Assembly: GCA_023436885.1 (NCBI GenBank)
Contig: JAEZHI010000004.1
Location: 186,001-250,000, forward strand
Reading direction: 5' to 3'
DNA from: Pseudomonadota bacterium
GTDB taxonomy: Bacteria > Pseudomonadota > Alphaproteobacteria > Rhizobiales > Pleomorphomonadaceae
DNA: 64,000 nucleotides
Part shown: positions 1 to 9,240 of the stretch, one piece after another
Numbering within the stretch: the first letter of the stretch is position 1
Layout: every line of letters begins with the position of its first letter
Translations under genes and position numbers: made by a program
Notes under the pieces: model-generated
Seen by the model: only the letters and a program-made list of their open reading frames with translations
Databases searched by the model: none
Told to the model about the DNA's origin: nothing

Positions 1-1141
1 CGAGATCGGCAAGCCGGCGGAACGTGAGAGTAAAGTCTGCTCGGCCCATCTGCATGAGGCCGAGCAGACTGGTCGCCAAATCACGATCGCCGGAACGCTC
101 GTCGATGATGCCGATCTTCTCAAGAAAGCGCTTGTAATAGGCGGACTCGAATTCACTCGCAAAGCCGCTCAATCTGTTCACGACCAGCTCGACCGCCTTG
201 TCGCGATCATCGGAAAGAAGCGGGAGCAGGCACTCGCCGAACCGAGCGAGGTTCCACTGGGCTATCTGGGGCTGCCGACCGTAGGCATAGCGTCCCTGCC
301 GGTCGATGGAGCTGAGTACCATGTTGGGGTCATAACCATCGAGAAAGGCACAGGGACCATAGTCGATGGTCTCTCCCGAAACAGCCATGTTGTCCGTGTT
401 CATCACGCCATGGATAAAGCCCACGGAAAGCCAATCGGCAATTAGCTTGGCCTGCCTCTGCACAACGCGCTCAAAAAGGGTCGCGTAGGGTGACTCGGAG
501 CCGGCAACGTCCGGATAGAGGCGGGCTATGACGTAGTCGGCAAGGCGCCGAACACCGTCCTCGTCGGAACGATGGGCGAAGTATTGAAATGTGCCGACTC
601 GAATATGGCTGGCAGCGACGCGAGTCAGTACAGCGCCGGGCAAAGGTCTTTCTCGAAGAACCGTCTCACCGGTAGCCACTGCCGCCAAAGACCTGGTGGT
701 TGGAATGCCGAAGGCCGCCATGGCCTCGCTGACCAGATATTCGCGCAAGACCGGCCCTACCGCCGCCTTGCCGTCGCCACGCCGGGAAAACACGGTTCGG
801 CCGGATCCCTTCAGCTGCAAATCCAGCCGCCGCCCGTCGCGTGCAATCACCTCGCCGAGCAGAACTGCCCGACCATCACCCAGGGCCGGTACGAAATGGC
901 CGAACTGATGGCCTGCGTAGGCGAGGGCAATCGGCTCTGCACCGGTCGGAACATCGGCACCCGATAAGGCAGCCACTCCCTCTGGAGAGGCGAGAGCCTC
1001 GGCGTCCAGACCCAGTTCCTCAGCCAGTGTCTTGTTCAGTACAAGCAGGCCCGGCGAAGGAGCCGCCTCGGGCCGCACGCGTTCATAAAAACGGCTGGGC
1101 AGGCGAGCGTAGCTGTTATCGAAGGCGATGGAGAGCGACAA
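1..1141 (-). CDS. selO: Protein adenylyltransferase SelO (YdiU family), 3' end outside window
   Basis: SelO is a pseudokinase-fold enzyme that transfers AMP from ATP to Ser, Thr or Tyr of target proteins, with a role in redox stress. The reverse strand encodes about 380 residues of the usual ~480-490; the C-terminus lies left of base 1. Recognisable stretches are AYAGHQFGHFVPALGDGRA, LQLKGSGRTVFSRRGDGKAA, GPVLREYLVSEAMAAFGIP, and the metal/nucleotide segment GVMNTDNMAVSGETIDYGP. There is no ATG in the right place. I take TTG at 1141-1139, because GAGGAG lies at 1153-1148 just upstream and the protein then begins MSLSIAFDNSYARLP, which fits the family. The start is inferred; the family call is firm. 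Confidence 0.93.
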   Translation of the reverse strand, partial: MSLSIAFDNSYARLPSRFYERVRPEAAPSPGLLVLNKTLAEELGLDAEALASPEGVAALSGADVPTGAEPIALAYAGHQFGHFVPALGDGRAVLLGEVIARDGRRLDLQLKGSGRTVFSRRGDGKAAVGPVLREYLVSEAMAAFGIPTTRSLAAVATGETVLRERPLPGAVLTRVAASHIRVGTFQYFAHRSDEDGVRRLADYVIARLYPDVAGSESPYATLFERVVQRQAKLIADWLSVGFIHGVMNTDNMAVSGETIDYGPCAFLDGYDPNMVLSSIDRQGRYAYGRQPQIAQWNLARFGECLLPLLSDDRDKAVELVVNRLSGFASEFESAYYKRFLEKIGIIDERSGDRDLATSLLGLMQMGRADFTLTFRRLADL

Positions 1142-1153
1142 GAACGGCTCCTC

Positions 1154-1815
1154 TAGGCTCGGCCGCCGCAACGGTTACGGCAGGGTGAGGCGGCCATCAG
1201 GCAGACCGATCGTTTAAGTTATAAGTAGAGTTATGTATGTCGCCTTGCAAGGACCATATCTTCGGTTACATCCAAAGCCTGTTATCAGTCTGAAGGTCGG
1301 GCAGGGCCAAGAGAAACGGTCAGCCATGAACCTGATATATGAGTTTAAAAAGCCACGATAACCGTTTGCGAAGTATTTATATTCTTTGTCTTCGATCTTG
1401 TGTGGGAGGTTTAGGCGCACGATCCGGCTGGAGTTTGTCCAGAGAATCGCTATTCCGATTTTTGGGATCCCTTCACGAGTCAAACTTGGTTGGCTGCAGG
1501 TGTTCGCGATCTCATTTAGGACTCGAAAGCACGATTTGCGGCCGACTGTTCAGTGAAATCTGCACATTTGCACTTTTCCGCCTGTGACGATTCCGCAACA
1601 GCGCAGTCAAACTCGCGAAAGCAGAAATCGTTAGGCATAAATTGCCCCTATTCAGCCATAAACGAACCTGACCTTATCGCTGTCAAATACGAGTGGAAAA
1701 GCGTGCACACGGCGCTCGTCGTGAACTAGGTTTTCCACTGAGGCTCGCAGGAAGACTTGATGCTCGGGCATTGATAGTCTTTGTTTGCGGGTGGGGCGGA
1801 ACGCCGAGAGTGAAC
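1154..1815. other. Intergenic region between selO and exoR-like gene
   Basis: About 660 bases with no reading frame that looks coding on either strand. It must hold the divergent promoters of selO (leftward) and the exoR-like gene (rightward). An A/T-rich patch around 1213-1235 contains a TATAAC-like element on the reverse strand, but I see no convincing -35 partner. No RNA gene or repeat was recognised. Confidence 0.5.
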
Positions 1816-2706
1816 ATGTCGGGTGTCTGTGTCAGAACGATCTGCAAGGTCTCCGTCGCCCTGTCATTTGGGGTGATGCTGGGCTCGCAGGCATTGGCCT
1901 TCGATCCGCAATCAGCTGCAAAGCAGGATGCGTGTTGCGATGCCGCCACGATGTCCACTTTGCGCGAGGCGACCCGGGCCTATTACTCGGGCGACAAGCG
2001 CGAAGCCGTAACCGGACTTCTCGCTGCTGCTCAGAGCGGTCACCCGGCTGCTCAGTGGAAGCTGGGTCGCATGTATGCCAAGGGCGACGGTGTTGCCGAA
2101 GACGACATGAAGGCTTTCGAGTTCTTCAGCCAGCTGATTTCCGCTCACGGCGAGGATTCGCCCTCGTCTCCAGATGCGCCCTTCATTTCAAGCGCCTTTG
2201 TTGAGGTTGGCTCGTATTACCTGACGGGCATCGCGGACTCCGCCATTTCGCCAAACGTCAACCGCGCGCGGGAAATCTTCACCTACGCCGCATCCTATTT
2301 TGGCGACGCGCTTGCCCAGCTCAAGCTCGGGACCATGTATCTCAACGGCGTCGGCGTCGATCAAGATCCTCGTCAAGCGGCTCGCTGGTTCCTCCTCGCT
2401 GCCCGCAAGGGCCAGATCGACGCTCAGGCCAAGCTTGGCGAGATGCTGGTGAAGGGCGATCAGATTGAGCCTAACCCCGTTCATGGTCTTATGTGGCTGA
2501 CGATCGCCCTTAAGCGCTCCGAGCTGATGCATCATGACGACGCTGAAATCCGCGCCGCACATGAGGAAGCCTTCTCGCTTGCAAGCGAAGATGAGCGACG
2601 CAAGGCGATTGCGTTGGCAGACCAGTGGCTCATGGACAATGACGTTGCCTTTGCACAGGCATATGTCCCGCCAGAGCGCGCTGTCGAGGCTTCAACGACC
2701 CGATAA
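1816..2706 (+). CDS. exoR: ExoR-like periplasmic Sel1-repeat regulator
   Basis: In Sinorhizobium and Agrobacterium, ExoR is a periplasmic Sel1-repeat protein that restrains the ExoS/ChvG-ChvI two-component system and so controls exopolysaccharide and motility. This 296-residue protein has an N-terminal signal peptide (VSVALSFGVMLGSQALAF) followed by Sel1-type repeats, e.g. HPAAQWKLGRMYAKGDGVAE and AQLKLGTMYLNGVGVDQDP. The C-terminal EEAFSLASEDERRKAIALAD resembles ExoR. Convergent placement next to xthA also matches rhizobial exoR loci. The frame is open further upstream (to 1693), but ATG 1816 puts the signal peptide at the N-terminus; GTG 1810 is an alternative. No chvGI is visible here, so the partner is inferred. 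Confidence 0.75.
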   Translation: MSGVCVRTICKVSVALSFGVMLGSQALAFDPQSAAKQDACCDAATMSTLREATRAYYSGDKREAVTGLLAAAQSGHPAAQWKLGRMYAKGDGVAEDDMKAFEFFSQLISAHGEDSPSSPDAPFISSAFVEVGSYYLTGIADSAISPNVNRAREIFTYAASYFGDALAQLKLGTMYLNGVGVDQDPRQAARWFLLAARKGQIDAQAKLGEMLVKGDQIEPNPVHGLMWLTIALKRSELMHHDDAEIRAAHEEAFSLASEDERRKAIALADQWLMDNDVAFAQAYVPPERAVEASTTR

Positions 2707-2859
2707 GCGGAACGCCTGAAACCTGGATTCCCGCCGGGAGCTCCGTGATGGCAGCAAACTTTTTGGCCCGCGCTGCTCGTTAGAATCTAGAAAGTCATTC
2801 CATGAGCGACCCCGTTGAGGTGTCGCTAAGAGTATGCGTCTCACTGAACGTGCCGGTCT

Positions 2860-3642
2860 TCAGAGCCGGAGTTCCGCGATTACCGGAACGTGGTCCGACG
2901 GCTTGTCCCAATCGCGCACCTCATCCGCAATTTCGACGCCCGCTAGCCGATCCGCCGCCTGCGGGGAGGCGAGAACATGATCAATCCGGATGCCCCAGTT
3001 CCGCTGCCGCGCGCCGGCTTGATAATCCCAAAACGTATAACGGCCTGACCTGTCGTCGACAGCCCGCAGCGCATCCGTCCAGCCGAGATTGAGAATCGCG
3101 CGAAAGGCCGCGCGGCTCCGTGGTAGAAACAACGCATCTCCTGCCCAGACGGCAGGATCGTGACAGTCGCGCGGCTCGGGAATGATGTTGTAGTCTCCGC
3201 AGAGCAGGGTGGATTCCTCAAGCGCGAGGAGTCCCGCCGAATACTGCTTGAGACGTTCCATCCAAGTCAGCTTGTAGGGATATTTTTCGGTATCGGGCGG
3301 ATTGCCGTTGGGCAGATAGATCGATGCGACGCGCAAACTTCCGCTTGGAACAGACACCGTCGCCTCAATATAGCGCGACTGGATGTCGCTATCGTCGCCC
3401 GGCAGGCCGCGACGAACTTCCTCCAATGGCAACTGAGATAGGATCGCAACGCCGTTGAAGCCTTTCTGGCCATTCAGGGCGACGTTGTAACCCAGGCGCT
3501 CGAAGGGCTCAGCAGGGAATGCCTCGTCCACGCACTTGATCTCCTGGAGGCAAACAATGTCGGGGCGGCTTTTCTCAAGCCACGCCGAAGCCGTCTCCAC
3601 ACGGGCGCGAACGCCATTGATGTTCCAGGTGGCGATGCGCAT
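2860..3642 (-). CDS. xthA: Exodeoxyribonuclease III
   Basis: Exonuclease III/AP endonuclease of base-excision repair, cutting 5' of abasic sites and degrading duplex DNA 3' to 5'. The 260-residue protein shows the endonuclease-exonuclease-phosphatase fold signatures: TWNINGVRAR at the N-terminus, LQEIK with the metal-binding Glu, GDYNIIPEPRDCHD, and the C-terminal SDHVPVIAELRL with the catalytic Asp-His. The frame extends upstream to 3708, but ATG 3642 is preceded by a perfect GGAGGAG and gives the standard MRIATWNI start. It is convergent with the exoR-like gene. Confidence 0.96.
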   Translation of the reverse strand: MRIATWNINGVRARVETASAWLEKSRPDIVCLQEIKCVDEAFPAEPFERLGYNVALNGQKGFNGVAILSQLPLEEVRRGLPGDDSDIQSRYIEATVSVPSGSLRVASIYLPNGNPPDTEKYPYKLTWMERLKQYSAGLLALEESTLLCGDYNIIPEPRDCHDPAVWAGDALFLPRSRAAFRAILNLGWTDALRAVDDRSGRYTFWDYQAGARQRNWGIRIDHVLASPQAADRLAGVEIADEVRDWDKPSDHVPVIAELRL

Positions 3643-3762
3643 GCAAACTCCTCCGGCGTCGCTTCGAAGTGGGAGATCCTTCGATTCACTCTCCAAATTC
3701 ATTCTCATACGGGCCGGAACGTTACAAGAACTATCGTATTTTGATCTAGGTTAAGTGCATGC

Positions 3763-3791
3763 TTGACGAACGAACAAAATTAGAACATTGT
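3763..3791 (+). promoter_or_regulatory. SOS (LexA)-type promoter
   Basis: The sequence contains GAAC, seven bases (aaaatta), GAAC at 3772-3786. This is exactly the direct-repeat LexA box known for Alphaproteobacteria (GAAC-N7-GAAC / GTTC-N7-GTTC). A -35-like TTGACG lies at 3763-3768, and 17 bases later a -10-like CATTGT at 3786-3791, so the box fills the space between the two promoter elements. The next start codon is ATG 3821, about 30 bases downstream. LexA control is inferred from the site alone. Confidence 0.7.
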
Positions 3792-3820
3792 CAGTATGAA
3801 ACGGGAACAAGGAGGCTGGG

Positions 3821-4123
3821 ATGCCTGTCATAAGTGCCAAGCTTTCCATCGGAGAAATCGAGTGCGTGGTCGGGGTCGGCTACAACAGATCTCCGGCACT
3901 TCGGAACAAAGCAAGATCAAGCGCACGTCTGGGCCAAATTCTCCCGGGCTTCACCGTGGAGGAGGCGCCGACAGTTCGCGAATTTACACTATCGCCCCGC
4001 CAGCGGCTTGCTTCCGCGATTGCTTCGGCTGCCATTGTGCGTGACGTGGCCGCGCTTGGCGCTCTCGTTTTGTTCGGAACCATGTTGGTGCTTGTGCTGA
4101 GCTCGGCCGACATCTTCGTGTGA
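3821..4123 (+). CDS. Small SOS-promoter membrane protein, unknown function
   Basis: 100-residue protein that I do not recognise. The first ~70 residues are soluble and basic in the middle (RNKARSSARLGQ). The C-terminus is one hydrophobic membrane segment, about residues 75-97 (ALGALVLFGTMLVLVLSS), ending with only a few residues beyond it. ATG 3821 is chosen because a strong AAGGAGG lies at 3809-3815; a competing frame from 3796 has no such signal. The gene sits directly behind a LexA-type promoter and 130 bases ahead of dnaE on the same strand. DNA-damage-induced small membrane proteins in Alphaproteobacteria (SidA, DidA of Caulobacter) block division, so a division-inhibitor role is possible. 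That is context only: no homology was seen. Confidence 0.65.
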   Translation: MPVISAKLSIGEIECVVGVGYNRSPALRNKARSSARLGQILPGFTVEEAPTVREFTLSPRQRLASAIASAAIVRDVAALGALVLFGTMLVLVLSSADIFV

Positions 4124-4253
4124 GCAGAGGAGAGATAGCAGGTTTTCCACAAGCCGCCGCCATTGGTAGGAAAACACTCTGATCGCTTGTCGGGATGAGG
4201 TAGCCTGTCGCCGGCTGGCCGATTTCATATCGGAGCGGCCTTCAACCGGAAAA

Positions 4254-7200
4254 ATGGCGATGCTCGGCGACGTCGGCTTTATTCACCTGCGCGTTCATAG
4301 CGCCTATTCGCTTCTCGAGGGGGCTCTGCCTCTCGTCAAGGCGCTGAAGCTGGCGGTTGCGGACAACCAGCCGGCTATGGCCATTACCGATACGGGCAAT
4401 CTGTTCTGCGCCCTTGAGTTTTCCGAGAAGGCTATCGAGAAGGGATTGCAGCCGATCATTGGCTGCCAGATAGCCGTCGACTTTGGCGATGACACTCCTG
4501 ATCGCCGTCGTCCGGGTGGGTTGCCTCAGACATTGCCGTCGATCGTGCTCCTGGCGGCAACGCCGGAAGGTTTTGCCAATCTGACGGTTTTGATGTCGCG
4601 CTCCTTCCTCGAAACAGAGCCGGGCGCACCTGCCAACCTACCGATTGGTCGTTTCGAAGGACTGACCGATGGCATTATCGCTCTGACGGGCGGGCCTGGC
4701 GGGCCTGTCGATCGCGCCATTGCTTCGGGCTCGATGCCGCAGGCAGAAAGTCGCCTCTCACTTCTCGAAAACCTGTTCGGCGACCGGCTTTATGTCGAGC
4801 TGCAACGCCATGGGACTCCCGATGAGGTGATGGTCGAGCCTCTTCTGGTCGAACTCGCTTATGAGCGTGGTTTGCCGCTTGTTGCCACCAACGAGTGCTA
4901 TTTTCCAACACGGGCCGACTATGAAGCCCACGACGCCCTGATCGCCATTTCCGAAGGCCGCATGGTGGCAGAAGACGATCGTCGCCGCCTCACCGAAGAG
5001 CATTATTTCAAATCGCGCGCCGAAATGCAGACGCTGTTCGCCGATCTGCCGGAAGCTCTTGAAAATACCATAGAGATCGCTCGACGTTGCACCGTGAGGG
5101 CACCGAAGCGAAAGCCACTGCTCCCTCGCTTTGCAGGCGCCGACGTTGACGACGTAGCGGCCGCTGAGGCGGCAGAGGTTGCCGAGCTCACACGTCAGGC
5201 ATGGGAAGGGCTCGCGCGTCGCATTGAGACACACGGGCTGGCCCCGGGATTGACGCTCGAGGACTATCACAAGCGCCTGGAGTTCGAGCTCGACATCATC
5301 ACTCGCATGAAGTTCCCGGGTTACTTCCTGATCGTGGCGGACTTCATCAAATGGGCCAAGGCGCATGGTATTCCGGTAGGGCCAGGGCGTGGCTCGGGCG
5401 CGGGATCTCTGGTCGCCTTCTCGCTTACCGTGACCGACCTCGATCCGCTCAGGTTCGCCTTGCTGTTCGAGCGCTTCCTTAATCCGGAACGCGTGTCGAT
5501 GCCCGACTTCGATATCGACTTCTGCCAGGATCGTCGCGAAGAGGTGATCCGCTACGTCCAAGGCAAGTATGGTCGCGGGCAAGTCGCGCAGATCATTACT
5601 TTCGGTTCACTGCAGGCACGCGCTGTGTTGCGCGATGTCGGCCGCGTGCTGCAGATGTCCTATGGACAGGTGGACAAGCTCTGCAAGCTCGTACCCCAGA
5701 ATCCCGCCCATCCGGTGACGCTTGAGCAAGCTCTGGTGGATGAACCGCGGCTCAAGGAAGCGCGTGAAGACCCGGTGGTCGATCGCCTGATCGATATCTC
5801 CATCAAGCTCGAAGGGCTCTACCGCCACGCTTCGACCCACGCGGCCGGTATCGTGATTGGTGACCGGCCGCTCGATCAGTTGGTCCCCCTCTACCGAGAC
5901 CCGCGATCGGACATGCCGGTCACCCAGTACAACATGAAATGGGTCGAGAGCACCGGTCTCATCAAATTCGACTTCCTTGGCCTCAAGACGCTCACCGTGT
6001 TGCGGCGCGCGGTCGATCTGATCGAGCGCAAGGGCGTGAAGATCGATCTTTCGGCGCTGCCGCTTGACGACCCGAAGACTTATGAGTTGTTGACCCATGG
6101 CGAGACGGTCGGCGTGTTCCAGCTGGAAAGCATGGGCATGCGAAAGGCCATTTCCGACATCAAGCCGGACCGCTTCGAGGACATCATCGCTCTCGTTGCG
6201 CTTTACCGGCCCGGTCCGATGGCCAACATTCCGGTCTATGGCGCCCGTAAGTTCGGTCTTGAGAAGCCTGACTATCTCCATCCATCCATCGAGCCGGTGT
6301 TGAAGGAGACCTATGGCATCATCGTCTACCAGGAACAGGTGATGCAGATCGCCCAGATCCTGTCGGGATATTCGCTCGGCGAAGCCGACTTGTTGCGCCG
6401 AGCCATGGGCAAGAAGATCAAGGCGGAAATGGACAAGCAGCGTGTCCGCTTCGTCGATGGTGCCGTCGAACGTGGCATCGACAAGGCGCTTGCCGATACG
6501 ATTTTTGACCTTCTCGCCAAGTTCGCCGACTATGGCTTCAACAAGAGCCATGCCGCCGCCTATGCTTTGGTGGCCTACCAGACGGCTTATCTTAAGGCCA
6601 ACCATCCCGTCGAGTTCATGGCCGCGTCGATGACGCTCGAACTGACAAATACCGACAAGCTGAACGATTTCAGGCGGGAGGCCATGCGCATTGGCATTAC
6701 CGTCGAGCCGCCGTCGGTCAATCGCTCGGATGTAGTGTTCGAGGTCGATGGAAAGCATATTCTCTACGCTCTGGCTGCCGTGAAGGGCGTAGGGCAGGCC
6801 GCGGTGGAGCATATCGTTGAACAGCGAGGTGATAAGCCGTTCCGATCGGTTTCGGATTTCGCCAACCGCATCAACCCGAAGGCCATGAACAAGCGCATTC
6901 TCGAAGCGTTGACGTCCGCGGGAGCCTTCGACTGCCTGGAGCCGAACAGGAACAAGCTGTTTCAGGGGCTCGATAACGTCATGGCTGCCGCCGCTCACCG
7001 GCTCGAGCAGCAACAGAGCGGTCAGAACGAGCTTTTCGGGGGAGGCGGGGAGCCGGAGCCGGTTCGGCTTCCATCAGTTCCAAATTGGTTGCCCGAAGAG
7101 AAGCTCCAGCGGGAACACACCGCAATTGGGTTCTACCTGTCCGCCCACCCACTGGACGCTTATGAGGCATTGCTGGGTCGCCTCAGGGTTCAGACCTGGG

Positions 7201-7712
7201 CGCAGTTCTCGGCGTCGGTGAAGCGGGGCGCTGCCGCAGGGCGGCTCGCCGGCACCATTGTCGCCAAGCAGGAGCGAAAGACCCGTACCGGCAATAAGAT
7301 GGGCATCATCGGCATCTCCGATCCTACCGGGCAATATGAGGCTGTGATCTTTTCGGAAGGGCTTGCTCACTTCCGTAGTCTGCTTGAGCCGGGACAGTCG
7401 GTCATTCTTCTGGTCAACGCCGAGGACAAGCCGGAAGGCATTTCGGTGCGCATCGATTCCGTGGAGCCACTCGACCAAGCGGCTGGCAAGCTGCAGAATT
7501 CTCTGCGCATTTTTCTGCGCGGCAGCGAACCTCTTCCGTCGCTTCGCGATGTTCTCAAGCCCGGAGGCGATGGAGATGTTTCGCTGATCGTGCTAGGCGA
7601 CCGCGGGCGAGGCGAGGTCGAAGTCAAACTGCCCGGTGGCTACAGGGTGTCGCCTCAGCTGGCTGGCGCACTCAGGGCGGTGGAAGGGATTGTGGACGTC
7701 GAACTAGCCTGA
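4254..7712 (+). CDS. dnaE: DNA polymerase III alpha subunit
   Basis: Catalytic subunit of the replicative polymerase. At 1152 residues it is of normal length for DnaE1. An N-terminal PHP domain (RVHSAYSLLEGALPL) is followed by the PolC-type palm with the catalytic acidic motif PDFDIDFCQDRREEV near residue 420, the fingers (GFNKSHAAAYALVAYQTAYLKA), a helix-hairpin-helix region, and a C-terminal OB fold. QNELF near residue 925 matches the clamp-binding motif. No imuA/imuB lies nearby, and the length and PHP domain favour the replicative DnaE over the SOS mutasome DnaE2. The start MAMLGDVGFIHL has only a weak upstream GGAAA. It ends 10 bases from the convergent udgB. Confidence 0.96.
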   Translation: MAMLGDVGFIHLRVHSAYSLLEGALPLVKALKLAVADNQPAMAITDTGNLFCALEFSEKAIEKGLQPIIGCQIAVDFGDDTPDRRRPGGLPQTLPSIVLLAATPEGFANLTVLMSRSFLETEPGAPANLPIGRFEGLTDGIIALTGGPGGPVDRAIASGSMPQAESRLSLLENLFGDRLYVELQRHGTPDEVMVEPLLVELAYERGLPLVATNECYFPTRADYEAHDALIAISEGRMVAEDDRRRLTEEHYFKSRAEMQTLFADLPEALENTIEIARRCTVRAPKRKPLLPRFAGADVDDVAAAEAAEVAELTRQAWEGLARRIETHGLAPGLTLEDYHKRLEFELDIITRMKFPGYFLIVADFIKWAKAHGIPVGPGRGSGAGSLVAFSLTVTDLDPLRFALLFERFLNPERVSMPDFDIDFCQDRREEVIRYVQGKYGRGQVAQIITFGSLQARAVLRDVGRVLQMSYGQVDKLCKLVPQNPAHPVTLEQALVDEPRLKEAREDPVVDRLIDISIKLEGLYRHASTHAAGIVIGDRPLDQLVPLYRDPRSDMPVTQYNMKWVESTGLIKFDFLGLKTLTVLRRAVDLIERKGVKIDLSALPLDDPKTYELLTHGETVGVFQLESMGMRKAISDIKPDRFEDIIALVALYRPGPMANIPVYGARKFGLEKPDYLHPSIEPVLKETYGIIVYQEQVMQIAQILSGYSLGEADLLRRAMGKKIKAEMDKQRVRFVDGAVERGIDKALADTIFDLLAKFADYGFNKSHAAAYALVAYQTAYLKANHPVEFMAASMTLELTNTDKLNDFRREAMRIGITVEPPSVNRSDVVFEVDGKHILYALAAVKGVGQAAVEHIVEQRGDKPFRSVSDFANRINPKAMNKRILEALTSAGAFDCLEPNRNKLFQGLDNVMAAAAHRLEQQQSGQNELFGGGGEPEPVRLPSVPNWLPEEKLQREHTAIGFYLSAHPLDAYEALLGRLRVQTWAQFSASVKRGAAAGRLAGTIVAKQERKTRTGNKMGIIGISDPTGQYEAVIFSEGLAHFRSLLEPGQSVILLVNAEDKPEGISVRIDSVEPLDQAAGKLQNSLRIFLRGSEPLPSLRDVLKPGGDGDVSLIVLGDRGRGEVEVKLPGGYRVSPQLAGALRAVEGIVDVELA

Positions 7713-7722
7713 GGTGTTCAGC

Positions 7723-8406
7723 TTATCCGCGACTATCCAAATCACGCCGGACAGCAGCAAAAACCGAGCGGAACATATCGGGCGTTAGGACGCCCGTGCT
7801 CGTATTGTAACGCGAGCAATGGTAGCTGTCGTAAAGACGGACACCCGGCAGGCAGTCGAGCGCATGTACGGCTCCGTGTGCGAACTTATGGCGCACAAGT
7901 GGAATCCGCAGCGTTTTCAGAAGTTGGTCATGGGCAATCTTGCCAAGGGCAATGATGGCCGACAGGTGCGAGAATCCCACCATCGTGGCCGCGAAAAATT
8001 GCCGGCAGGTATTGATCTCGTCGGTCGTTGGTTTGTTTTCCGGCGGGACGCAGCGCACCGAGTTACTGATGGCTGCATCGATGAGTTCCAAACCATCATT
8101 CGGATCAGCCCTGTAAACGCCTTGGGCAAATCCATACTCAATCATGGTTTCGTAAAGAAGATCGCCCGCATAATCGCCGGTGAACGGTCGTCCCGTGCGG
8201 TTCGCTCCTCGAAGACCTGGAGCGAGGCCGGCGATTAGCAGGCGTGCATCCGATGTTCCGAAAGTTGGAACCGGGGCATTGAACCAATCCGGATGCGCTG
8301 AACGCTGGGTGTTTCTGAAATCTACGAGGCGGGGACATAGCCCGCAGTTCTTGTCCGGCTCAACCGGTTTTCCCGAGTACTCCGCCAGCACCCTGCAATC
8401 CGACAT
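7723..8406 (-). CDS. udgB: Type-5 uracil-DNA glycosylase (UdgB)
   Basis: Removes uracil and some other deaminated bases from DNA to start base-excision repair. The 227-residue protein has the family motif GLAPGLRGANRTGRPFTGDYAG. The N-terminal cysteines (CGLCPRL, then later Cys residues such as NSVRCVPPENK) fit the [4Fe-4S] cluster of family 4/5 enzymes. A C-terminal SYHCSRYNTSTG carries the conserved His region. The NRTG segment favours family 5 over family 4. It is convergent with dnaE, and its start at 8406 gives MSDCRVLAEYSG. Confidence 0.88.
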   Translation of the reverse strand: MSDCRVLAEYSGKPVEPDKNCGLCPRLVDFRNTQRSAHPDWFNAPVPTFGTSDARLLIAGLAPGLRGANRTGRPFTGDYAGDLLYETMIEYGFAQGVYRADPNDGLELIDAAISNSVRCVPPENKPTTDEINTCRQFFAATMVGFSHLSAIIALGKIAHDQLLKTLRIPLVRHKFAHGAVHALDCLPGVRLYDSYHCSRYNTSTGVLTPDMFRSVFAAVRRDLDSRG

Positions 8407-8661
8407 GAAGGTCTCCGGGGCCTAGGGTATCAGCTAGCAGATTCTACCCGACCAGTAGGGTTATGCGACAAGCCGAGAATGAAGGGGACGGGATCTACCG
8501 CCGCCCTCGATTCTCTGGATAGCCAACGATCTGGGCCAAACGAAACGCCGCCGCGATATTCTCTGCGGATCTGCTGTAAGGGCGGAACCGAAGAGCTATT
8601 TTTTTGTAACGCGTTTCGTCATTCCGCTCACGAACCGGGCGCGGGCGAAAAAGAAGCGCAA

Positions 8662-9240
8662 TCAAACCTCGTCCGGGGCCCCTGATCGTTCCGTCGGACG
8701 AGCTGGCCGCTCGTTCGGGTCGCGGCCGATGCGCGAAGCGAGATTGGACAGGTCAATAAAGTGGTCGGCTTGGCGGCGCAGCTCGTCCGCAACCATCGCC
8801 GGCTGCGTTTGCAAGGTCGACACGACCGAGACCTTGCGTCCCTTGCGCTGGATGGCTTCGACCAGCGACCGAAAATCACCGTCACCCGAGAAGAGGACGA
8901 TGTGGTCGACATGCTCGGATAGCTCCATGGCATCGACTGCCAGCTCAATATCCATCGATCCTTTGACTTTGCGTCGACCCGTGGAGTCAAAAAACTCCTT
9001 GGTCGGCTTGGTCACAACTTTGTAACCATTGTAATCGAGCCAATCGATCAACGGACGAATTGAGGAGTATTCCTGATCTTCAGCGAGTGCGGTGTAATAC
9101 AGCGCTCTTAGCAGGTAACCCTTGGCACTGAATTCCTTCAACAACCTACGGTAGTCAATATCAAATCCAAGAGCCTTGGCAGTCGCGTAAAGATTGGCAC
9201 CATCGATGAAGAGGGCTATTTTTTCGCGTTCGTCAAACAT
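8662..9240 (-). CDS. NYN domain protein, LabA/DUF88 family
   Basis: Predicted metal-dependent ribonuclease of the PIN-like NYN fold, 192 residues. The conserved acidic residues are in place: IALFIDGANLYATAKALG near the N-terminus, KGSMDIELAVDAM in the middle, and VLFSGDGDFRSLVEAIQRKG. The tail after the domain is short and rich in Arg and Pro. The frame continues upstream to 9306, but ATG 9240 (MFDEREKIALFID) matches how family members begin. NYN genes of this type commonly sit upstream of rpoZ and rsh in Hyphomicrobiales, as here. The cellular substrate is not known from sequence. Confidence 0.85.
   Translation of the reverse strand: MFDEREKIALFIDGANLYATAKALGFDIDYRRLLKEFSAKGYLLRALYYTALAEDQEYSSIRPLIDWLDYNGYKVVTKPTKEFFDSTGRRKVKGSMDIELAVDAMELSEHVDHIVLFSGDGDFRSLVEAIQRKGRKVSVVSTLQTQPAMVADELRRQADHFIDLSNLASRIGRDPNERPARPTERSGAPDEV

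Noticed and set aside
3796..4044. 82-codon frame starting 25 bases before the small SOS-promoter gene
   Set aside because: It overlaps 3821-4123 in another frame and lacks the AAGGAGG that directly precedes ATG 3821; it also has no membrane segment or other coherent feature.
5607..7013. 468-codon open frame on the reverse strand
   Set aside because: It lies wholly inside dnaE on the other strand; GC-rich codons of a real gene often leave long antisense frames. The residues look random, with no signal or motif.
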